5,960 bases of DNA from an uncultured Oscillospiraceae bacterium (GTDB lineage: Bacteria; Bacillota; Clostridia; Oscillospirales; Oscillospiraceae). The translations under genes were made by a program, and so were the position numbers. The notes below the pieces were generated by a model, which was given only the letters and a program-made list of their open reading frames with translations, had not been told where the DNA came from and searched no databases. Location: positions 1-5,960 of the forward strand of contig CAKUNB010000108.1 of the NCBI GenBank assembly GCA_934668285.1. The letters run 5' to 3'. Shown in pieces: positions 1-5,960 of this stretch (its first letter is position 1; each line of letters begins with the position of its first letter).

Positions 1-324
1 GTTGACGAGTGTGCCGTCCTCGTGGCCGGCGGCGGGATGCACCACCAGCCCCTTGGGCTTGTTCACGACCAGCACGTCCGCGTCCTCATAGACGACATCA
101 AGCGGAATGTCCTGCGCGACGATCTCCGCTGGCTTGGCCGCCGGGATCGTCAGCGCATAGACCTCGCCTGCGGTCGTTTTCGCGTTTTTTTTGACGGGCT
201 TGCCGTTACAGGTGACCAGCCCCCGCTCCAACAGCCGCTGGACGGCGCTGCGGGTCAGCTCCGGCACGGCCTGCGACAAAAACAGATCGACCCGCTGGCC
301 GGTCTGCTCAGCCTGCAGCGTCAT
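1..324 (-). CDS. rluD: RluD/RluA-family 23S rRNA pseudouridine synthase, N-terminal part (3' end beyond window)
   Basis: This is the first 108 codons of an RNA pseudouridine synthase, which isomerises uridine to pseudouridine in RNA, usually 23S rRNA for RluD-type enzymes. Residues about 10-60 look like an S4 RNA-binding domain (RVDLFLSQAVPELTRSAVQ, then a GLVTCNGKPVKK turn). From about residue 73 the catalytic domain begins (IPLDVVYEDADVLVVNKPKG, then LVVHPAAGHEDGTLVN), which is the conserved strand before the HRLD motif. The catalytic Asp lies past the window edge, so activity cannot be judged. The ATG at 322-324 is preceded by AAGGG (minus strand, 333-337) with 8 nt spacing, and it overlaps the end of lspA by 17 nt, implying translational coupling. 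The lspA-rluD pair is a conserved Firmicutes neighbourhood (B. subtilis lspA-ylyB). Family assignment is firm; the exact target uridine is not known from sequence. Confidence 0.93.
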   Translation of the reverse strand, partial: MTLQAEQTGQRVDLFLSQAVPELTRSAVQRLLERGLVTCNGKPVKKNAKTTAGEVYALTIPAAKPAEIVAQDIPLDVVYEDADVLVVNKPKGLVVHPAAGHEDGTLVN

Positions 325-817
325 CGTTTTCGCCCTTCTTCGGCTTTTTCTTGCCGTCCGCAACCAGCACGAAAATGACCAGTGCGGCGCAGCCGACGGT
401 GATGAACATATCCGCGACGTTGAAAACCGGAAAATTGACAAAGTCAAAGCAGATCATGTCTGTGACCGAGCCGGTGGCAAGCCGGTCAATCATATTCCCG
501 AGGCCGCCGCCGAGAATCGCCGCAAGGCACCAAAGCTCCGCAGGACGGGTGACGACCTTTTTCCAGACCAGCACGATCAGTACCGCAACAAACAGCACCA
601 TGACCAGAACGAACAGCCACAGCTGACCCTCGAACAGCGACCATGCGCCGCCGGTATTCTCCGTGTGCGTCAGGTGGAAGATGCCAAGAATGCTCTTGCC
701 CGGCAGCTTGCCCGCTGCGTCGGCGGCGAGAATGAGCCGCTTGGTCCACTGGTCGAGCGCGACGATGGCCGCCGCGAACAGGACGAGCAGCGTATAAAAA
801 ACAGGTTTTCGTTTCAT
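308..817 (-). CDS. lspA: Lipoprotein signal peptidase (signal peptidase II)
   Basis: LspA is the membrane aspartyl protease that removes the signal peptide from diacylglyceryl-modified prolipoproteins. The 169-residue length is normal for the family. Four hydrophobic segments are visible at about 6-21, 66-85, 94-110 and 134-153. Family motifs appear in order: LDQWTK (21-26), HTENTGGAWS (51-60), GNMIDRLATGSVTDMICFDF (107-126) and FNVADMFI (132-139). The expected catalytic aspartates are D120 and D136. The C-terminus is a charged, lysine-rich tail (KKKPKK then acidic residues), probably cytoplasmic. The ATG at 815-817 follows the rnhA stop by 3 nt and has an AAGGGG ribosome binding site (827-832, minus strand) at 9 nt spacing. 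The 3' end overlaps the rluD-like gene by 17 nt. Nothing is missing or truncated, so an active enzyme is expected. Confidence 0.97.
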   Translation of the reverse strand: MKRKPVFYTLLVLFAAAIVALDQWTKRLILAADAAGKLPGKSILGIFHLTHTENTGGAWSLFEGQLWLFVLVMVLFVAVLIVLVWKKVVTRPAELWCLAAILGGGLGNMIDRLATGSVTDMICFDFVNFPVFNVADMFITVGCAALVIFVLVADGKKKPKKGENDDAAG

Positions 818-820
818 GCC

Positions 821-1260
821 TTAAAGCCCCTTATATCGTTGACTTTGCGCCACGGCGAGCTTGTCGCAGCGGTTGTTTTTCTCATTTTCGGCGTGGCCCT
901 TGACCCAGTGCCAGCGGACGGTGTGCGTTTCCAGCAGCGGCAGGAGCTGCTGCCAGAGATCGACGTTCAGCGCGGGCTTTTTGTCGGCCTTGACCCAGCC
1001 TTTGGCCCGCCAGCCGTAGACCCAGCGCTTGTCCACCGCGTCGAAAACGTATTTGGAATCGGTATACAGCTCAACGGCGCACGGCTCCCTGAGCGCGCGC
1101 AGCGCCTCGATGACGCCCGTCAGCTCCATGCGGTTATTCGTCGTGTCCGCCGCGCCGCCGGAAAGCTCCTTTTCCATGCCGTTCCACTCTAAAATCGCGC
1201 CCCAGCCGCCCGGACCGGGATTGCCGGAGCACGCGCCGTCGGTGTAGATGGTGACAGTTT

Positions 1261-1264
<4 letters not shown>
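821..1264 (-). CDS. rnhA: Ribonuclease HI
   Basis: This 147-residue RNase HI cleaves the RNA strand of RNA-DNA hybrids (R-loops, primers). It carries the full catalytic set: D9 in [20 protein letters not shown]47 in [14 protein letters not shown]69 in LYTDSKYV, and D134 in NRCDKLA. The loop histidine H124 lies in [11 protein letters not shown]. The basic handle ([17 protein letters not shown], about 81-97) is also present, and length matches the short bacterial type with no N-terminal hybrid-binding domain. The frame stays open for 44 codons upstream inside lepA, but the conserved fold starts at [10 protein letters not shown]. The ATG at 1262-1264 overlaps the lepA stop as ATGA, so this start is chosen. 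The ribosome binding site before it is weak, which fits termination-reinitiation coupling to lepA. Confidence 0.96.
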
Positions 1265-3066
<1,802 letters not shown>

Positions 3067-3168
3067 GGCAGAGTTCCTACTATATAAAAGAATTTACAAG
3101 GGTCGAAAGCCGTTCGCAGGGCGGGCAGTGTCGATTCTCTAACTGACGGCACGGTTCATGGCGTTGGT
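3067..3168. other. csoR-lepA intergenic spacer, no clear signal
   Basis: These 102 nt separate two genes read in the same (minus) direction. Apart from the lepA ribosome binding site at 3074-3079, I see no stem-loop followed by a T run and no convincing promoter. The best candidate boxes, CTGCGA (3114-3119) and TAAATT (3091-3096) on the minus strand with 17 nt spacing, match consensus at only 3/6 and 4/6. Either lepA uses a weak or alternative promoter here, or it is read from the csoR promoter. Confidence 0.4.
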
Positions 3169-3489
3169 TTATTTAATGAATTTATCAATTGCGTCGCAGA
3201 GGTCTAAAATCGCGCTGTCGTCGCCTTCCTCGACGGCGTCGACGATGCAGTGCTGGATGTGATCCTGTAAAATGACCTTGCCGGTGTTGTCCAGCGCACC
3301 GCGGACGGCGGCGAGCTGCACGAGAACCTCGGAGCAATCGTAATCCTCCTCGACCATGCGGCGCACCTTTTCCAGATGCCCGATGGCGCGGGAGAGACGG
3401 TTGACAACGACGCGCTTATTCTCGTGGACGTGGGGATGATGATGGGAATGCGGCTGGACGGCCACGCCGTCCTCCTTCGGCAGATGCAT
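3169..3489 (-). CDS. csoR: CsoR/FrmR-family metal-sensing transcriptional repressor, probably copper-type
   Basis: This is a 106-residue all-alpha repressor of the CsoR/RcnR/FrmR family. Members bind operator DNA as tetramers and release it on binding Cu(I), Ni(II), formaldehyde or persulfide. The family core is clear (VVNRLSRAIGHLEKVRRMVE at 28-47, then LVQLAAVRGALDNTGKVIL). The ligand positions are C52, H77 and C81. Their spacing (25 and 4 residues) matches the Cu(I) ligands C36-H61-C65 of the M. tuberculosis protein, favouring copper sensing over RcnR (Cys-His-His) or FrmR (no third Cys). The N-terminal tail is His-rich (HSHHHPHVH, 14-22) and could add a metal site. The ATG at 3487-3489 has a strong GGAGGAG site (3496-3502) at 6 nt spacing. 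No copper ATPase or chaperone is in the window, so its target may be its own promoter or distant genes. Metal identity is inferred. Confidence 0.9.
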   Translation of the reverse strand: MHLPKEDGVAVQPHSHHHPHVHENKRVVVNRLSRAIGHLEKVRRMVEEDYDCSEVLVQLAAVRGALDNTGKVILQDHIQHCIVDAVEEGDDSAILDLCDAIDKFIK

Positions 3490-3495
3490 AATCGG

Positions 3496-3502
3496 CTCCT
3501 CC
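3496..3502 (-). promoter_or_regulatory. Ribosome binding site of csoR
   Basis: GGAGGAG on the minus strand lies 6 nt before the ATG at 3489. It fixes the csoR start and rules out later internal starts that would drop the His-rich tail. Confidence 0.8.
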
Positions 3503-3511
3503 GGATCAATA

Positions 3512-3549
3512 ATTATAATCAGTATAACATAAAAAATCCGGATTGAAAA
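3512..3549 (-). promoter_or_regulatory. Candidate csoR promoter
   Basis: On the minus strand, TTTTCA (3544-3549, 4/6 to TTGACA) and TATACT (3521-3526, 5/6 to TATAAT) are separated by exactly 17 nt in an A+T-rich stretch upstream of the csoR ribosome binding site. A second perfect TATAAT (minus strand, 3512-3517) has no good -35 box at 16-17 nt, so it is the weaker alternative. Neither start has been mapped. Confidence 0.6.
3535..3544. promoter_or_regulatory. 10-bp palindrome AATCCGGATT in the csoR promoter spacer, possible operator
   Basis: AATCCGGATT is a perfect 10-bp inverted repeat between the proposed -10 and -35 boxes of csoR. Its central heptamer TCCGGAT recurs at 3500-3506 beside the csoR ribosome binding site. 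The position suits a repressor site, and autoregulation is common in CsoR-family genes. It does not, however, show the C/G-tract pattern of well-studied CsoR operators, so assignment to CsoR is speculative. Confidence 0.3.
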
Positions 3550-3586
3550 GAGAAAAATCAGCGGCGTCGCCCATCCGCGAAAACTG

Positions 3587-3604
3587 TCACAAATTATTCA
3601 CAAA
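3587..3604. repeat. Direct repeat TCACAAA, 11-bp period
   Basis: TCACAAA occurs at 3587-3593 and again at 3598-3604, so the copies start 11 bp apart, about one helical turn. They lie between the csoR and hrcA promoters, ending 17 bp before the hrcA -35 box. The arrangement resembles a tandem activator or repressor site, but a 7-bp A+T-rich match can arise by chance. Confidence 0.35.
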
Positions 3605-3621
3605 AATTTGCGCTCTGGCTA

Positions 3622-3650
3622 TTGACAAACCGAAAAAACGGTTGTATAGT
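3622..3650 (+). promoter_or_regulatory. Sigma-A-type promoter of the hrcA heat-shock operon
   Basis: A perfect TTGACA (3622-3627) and TATAGT (3645-3650, 5/6) are separated by 17 nt. Transcription would start at about 3656-3658, inside the left arm of the CIRCE element, so bound HrcA would block initiation. This is the standard arrangement for class I heat-shock operons, which use the vegetative sigma factor and negative control. Confidence 0.88.
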
Positions 3651-3654
3651 GGGC

Positions 3655-3681
3655 TTAGCACTCAGGGATATAGAGTGCTAA
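3655..3681. promoter_or_regulatory. CIRCE operator (HrcA binding site)
   Basis: The sequence TTAGCACTC (3655-3663), a 9-nt spacer, then GAGTGCTAA (3673-3681) matches the CIRCE consensus perfectly in both arms. HrcA dimers bind it and repress hrcA-grpE-dnaK at normal temperature; GroESL stabilises HrcA in studied Firmicutes. It lies downstream of the -10 box and 39 nt before the hrcA ATG, so it is also in the 5' leader of the mRNA, where it can form a hairpin. Confidence 0.97.
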
Positions 3682-3720
3682 TCCTCAAAAGCGGCGAGTG
3701 CCAGAAAGGGAGGGGCGGCC

Positions 3721-4773
3721 ATGGAGCTTTCCGAACGGAAACAGAAAATTCTCAAGGCGATCGTGGATTTGTACATCCGCACGGCTGAGCCGGTCGGCTC
3801 AAAGACCATCGCCCAGCTTCCGGATATGGATTTCTCGTCTGCCACCATCCGCAATGAAATGGCGGAGCTGACGAACCTCGGCTTTCTGGAGCAGCCGCAT
3901 ACGTCCGCCGGCCGCATTCCCAGCCCCACCGGCTACCGGTTTTACATCGACCGGTTGATGCAGGATTACAGCCTCTCGGTGGACGAAACGAAGTCCATCA
4001 ATCAGGCAATGGAGCTGCGGATGCAGGAGTTTGACCGCGCGATGAGTCAGGTCGGCAAGCTGGTTTCCAAGCTGACGAACCTGCCCGCTTACGCCCTTAC
4101 GACGCACACCGACACCGTTCGCGTCAAGCGCTTCGAGGTACTGCCCGCCGACCGCGGGAGCTTCATCCTCGTGGTCATGACGACGGACGAGACGGTAAAG
4201 AACAAGCTCATCAAGCTGCCGCTCAGCGTGACGGAGCAGGATCTCAAGCTCCTGTCCGCCGTGCTCAATGCCAGCCTGACAGAGCTGCCGCTCGAGGGCT
4301 TCACGCCGGAGCTTCTCGACCGCGTGACGCGCAGTGCGGGCGCTGCCTCGGGACTGGTGCCCGTGGTGGTGGACTTCACAACGCATGTGCTGGAGAGCAG
4401 CCGCCAGTCGGAGGTCTATGTGACCGGCCAGAACCGCCTGCTCGGCCAGCCGGAGTATCAGGATCTCGCCAAGGCGCAGGAAATTCTCGGCGCGCTGGAT
4501 GAGGAAACGATCTCCAATCTGCCCGCCAAGCTCGACAGCAGCAGCCCGGTGCAGATCCTCGTCGGGCCGGAAAACGTTGCGCAGGAGCTGAAGGACACCT
4601 CCGTTGTCATGACGCGCTTCGACATCGGCGACGGGATGCAGGGCATGATCGGCGTTGTCGGCCCGCAGCGGATGGATTACGCACAGATCACCGCGAGATT
4701 GAGCTATTTTGCCGAGGGGCTGGGCCGGATGTTCGGAAAGCCCGAGCTGCCCGAAGGCAAAAAGGAGGAATAA
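3721..4773 (+). CDS. hrcA: Heat-inducible transcription repressor HrcA
   Basis: HrcA is the DNA-binding repressor of class I heat-shock genes and acts through the CIRCE site just upstream, so it controls its own operon. The 350-residue length is typical. Residues 1-80 form the winged-helix domain with the family signatures LYIRTAEPVGSKTI (17-30), SSATIRNEMAELTNLGFLEQ (39-58) and PHTSAGRIPSPTGYRFYIDR (59-78). The rest is the GAF-like and dimerisation region, ending near GMIGVVGPQRMDYAQITARL. The ATG at 3721 is preceded by GGGAGGGG (3708-3715) at 5 nt spacing. The stop is 3 nt before the grpE start, and the grpE ribosome binding site lies within the last hrcA codons, so the two are translationally linked. 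No truncation or frameshift is seen. Confidence 0.98.
   Translation: MELSERKQKILKAIVDLYIRTAEPVGSKTIAQLPDMDFSSATIRNEMAELTNLGFLEQPHTSAGRIPSPTGYRFYIDRLMQDYSLSVDETKSINQAMELRMQEFDRAMSQVGKLVSKLTNLPAYALTTHTDTVRVKRFEVLPADRGSFILVVMTTDETVKNKLIKLPLSVTEQDLKLLSAVLNASLTELPLEGFTPELLDRVTRSAGAASGLVPVVVDFTTHVLESSRQSEVYVTGQNRLLGQPEYQDLAKAQEILGALDEETISNLPAKLDSSSPVQILVGPENVAQELKDTSVVMTRFDIGDGMQGMIGVVGPQRMDYAQITARLSYFAEGLGRMFGKPELPEGKKEE
4761..4768 (+). promoter_or_regulatory. Ribosome binding site fixing the TTG start of grpE
   Basis: AAAGGAGG lies inside the last codons of hrcA. Its GGAGG ends 8 nt before the TTG at 4777, the only reasonable start codon at that distance, which is why the TTG is taken as the initiator. 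Confidence 0.85.
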
Positions 4774-4776
4774 GCA

Positions 4777-5328
4777 TTGTCCGATAAAGAAAACAAGACT
4801 GCCGAACCGGCAGAGGAAACAGAAGAAACACCCGTCGAGGCGGCGCAGGCCGCCAAGAGCGAGAAGAAGGAAAAGAAGAACAAAAAGGCTTCCGAGGCCG
4901 AGCAGCTCAAGGAGCAGCTTACCAAGGAGCATGACCAATATCTGCGGCTGGCTGCGGAGTACGACAATTTCCGCAAGCGCTCGCAGCGCGAGAAGGACGG
5001 CATTTATCAGGACGCCAAGGCGGACACCGCCAAGAGGTTCCTGCCCGTTTACGACAATCTGGAGCGGGCGCTGAAGAACGAAACGGCGGATGAGGCCTAT
5101 AAAAAGGGCGTCGAAATGACGATGAACGAGCTGGTCAAGATTCTGGCCGCTCTGGGCATTGAGGCCTTCGGCGCTGCCGGAGAGCCGTTTGACCCTGCGC
5201 GGCACAACGCCGTGATGCACATCGAGGACGAGGCGCAGGGCGAAAATGTGATCGCCGAGGTCTTCCAGACCGGCTTCGCGATGGGCGACAAGGTCATCCG
5301 CTTCGCAATGGTCAAGGTTGCGAATTGA
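4777..5328 (+). CDS. grpE: Nucleotide exchange factor GrpE
   Basis: GrpE is the homodimeric co-chaperone that drives ADP release from DnaK, resetting it for substrate release. The protein has 183 residues. Residues 1-50 are a highly charged, low-complexity Glu/Lys/Ala tail (SEKKEKKNKKASEAEQLKEQ). Next comes the long dimerisation helix with the family block EYDNFRKRSQREKD (61-74) and FLPVYDNLERAL (88-99). The C-terminal beta domain that contacts DnaK carries GEPFDPARHNAVMHIED (135-151) and EVFQTGFAMGDKVIRFAMVKVAN (start 161) and is complete. The start codon is TTG, supported by AAAGGAGG at 4761-4768; no ATG lies near enough to be a better choice. It follows hrcA by 3 nt and precedes dnaK by 88 nt, consistent with one heat-shock operon under CIRCE control. 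Confidence 0.97.
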   Translation: MSDKENKTAEPAEETEETPVEAAQAAKSEKKEKKNKKASEAEQLKEQLTKEHDQYLRLAAEYDNFRKRSQREKDGIYQDAKADTAKRFLPVYDNLERALKNETADEAYKKGVEMTMNELVKILAALGIEAFGAAGEPFDPARHNAVMHIEDEAQGENVIAEVFQTGFAMGDKVIRFAMVKVAN

Positions 5329-5332
5329 AAGA

Positions 5333-5347
5333 GTCAGCTTCGCTGAC
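5333..5347 (+). repeat. Stem-loop 1 of the grpE-dnaK tandem hairpins
   Basis: GTCAGC-TTC-GCTGAC forms a perfect 6-bp stem (drawn with a 3-nt loop, or 5 bp with a 5-nt loop). It starts 4 nt after the grpE stop and is separated from a second hairpin by a single base. There is no T run after it, so it is not a canonical terminator by itself. Confidence 0.75.
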
Positions 5348-5348
5348 A

Positions 5349-5367
5349 GCTCCCCTTTCGGGGGAGC
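5349..5367 (+). repeat. Stem-loop 2 of the grpE-dnaK tandem hairpins
   Basis: GCTCCCC (5349-5355), loop TTTCG, then GGGGAGC (5361-5367) form a strong G+C-rich 7-bp stem. What follows is CGGATATCAATTAA with no T tract, so intrinsic termination is unlikely. A REP-like dispersed element, an mRNA-stabilising or processing structure, or a partial attenuator between grpE and dnaK are all possible. Confidence 0.75.
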
Positions 5368-5389
5368 CGGATATCAATTAAATTTGTAA

Positions 5390-5960
<571 letters not shown>

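Noticed and set aside
191..1192. 333-codon open frame on the plus strand opposite rluD, lspA and rnhA
   Set aside because: It is again codon-aligned with lspA and rnhA on the other strand, all of whose catalytic motifs are intact. No plausible domain or start signal supports the plus-strand frame.
3081..3086. TATATA box just upstream of lepA as a -10 element
   Set aside because: Transcription would begin inside or right after the lepA ribosome binding site, and no -35 box stands at the right distance.
3543..3788. 81-codon plus-strand open frame over the hrcA promoter and CIRCE
   Set aside because: It spans the promoter, the CIRCE operator and the hrcA start in another frame, with no ribosome binding site or family similarity.
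3799..5220. 473-codon open frame on the minus strand opposite hrcA and grpE
   Set aside because: It is codon-aligned with the two real genes, which share a frame because of the 3-nt gap. Stops in this frame would need TTA, CTA or TCA sense codons, which are rare in G+C-rich genes. The product is a biased Leu/Arg-rich string with no recognisable domain.
5333..5367. Intrinsic terminator after grpE
   Set aside because: The stems are strong but are followed by mixed A+T sequence with no T run, and dnaK downstream has no clear promoter of its own, so the operon must be read through at least in part.

Overview
This window reads as a stretch of chromosomal housekeeping DNA from a G+C-rich Firmicutes (Clostridia) bacterium, most plausibly an Oscillospiraceae-type gut anaerobe. 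The phylum inference rests on four points: a consensus CIRCE operator in front of an hrcA-grpE-dnaK order, a DnaK lacking the nucleotide-binding-domain insert found in proteobacterial DnaK, strong AGGAGG-type ribosome binding sites, and a CsoR-type repressor with a His-rich N-terminus. The family-level guess is weaker and comes from base composition, the lspA-rluD arrangement and the tandem-hairpin element.

Left half (1-3066, minus strand): a tight gene string read right to left. It runs lepA (EF4 GTPase), rnhA (RNase HI), lspA (signal peptidase II) and an RluD-family pseudouridine synthase cut by the window edge. The junctions are a 4-nt ATGA overlap, a 3-nt gap and a 17-nt overlap, so this is almost certainly one transcription unit. 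It combines translation quality control, RNA-DNA hybrid removal, lipoprotein maturation and RNA modification. Upstream of it, on the same strand, lies csoR (3169-3489), a CsoR/FrmR-family metal-responsive repressor with a complete Cys-His-Cys copper-type ligand set. No terminator or convincing promoter is visible in the 102 nt between csoR and lepA, so read-through is possible.

Centre (3490-3720): a 231-nt A+T-rich divergent control region. Towards csoR it holds a promoter with a 10-bp palindrome in its spacer. Towards hrcA it holds a strong sigma-A promoter (TTGACA-17-TATAGT) followed by a perfect CIRCE inverted repeat. A TCACAAA direct repeat with 11-bp period lies between them.

Right half (3721-5960, plus strand): the class I heat-shock operon hrcA-grpE-dnaK, with dnaK cut by the right edge. 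HrcA binds CIRCE and represses the operon. GrpE is the nucleotide exchange factor for DnaK. grpE starts with TTG, 3 nt after hrcA. An 88-nt gap with two adjacent hairpins separates grpE from dnaK, and dnaK shows a shift to CGT arginine codons typical of highly expressed genes.

I found no mobile element, CRISPR array, tRNA, rRNA or clearly novel system. The points of interest are regulatory and organisational: csoR sits between lepA and hrcA, lepA is inverted and hemW is absent compared with the common lepA-hemW-hrcA order, the csoR promoter holds a palindrome, and tandem hairpins split the heat-shock operon.
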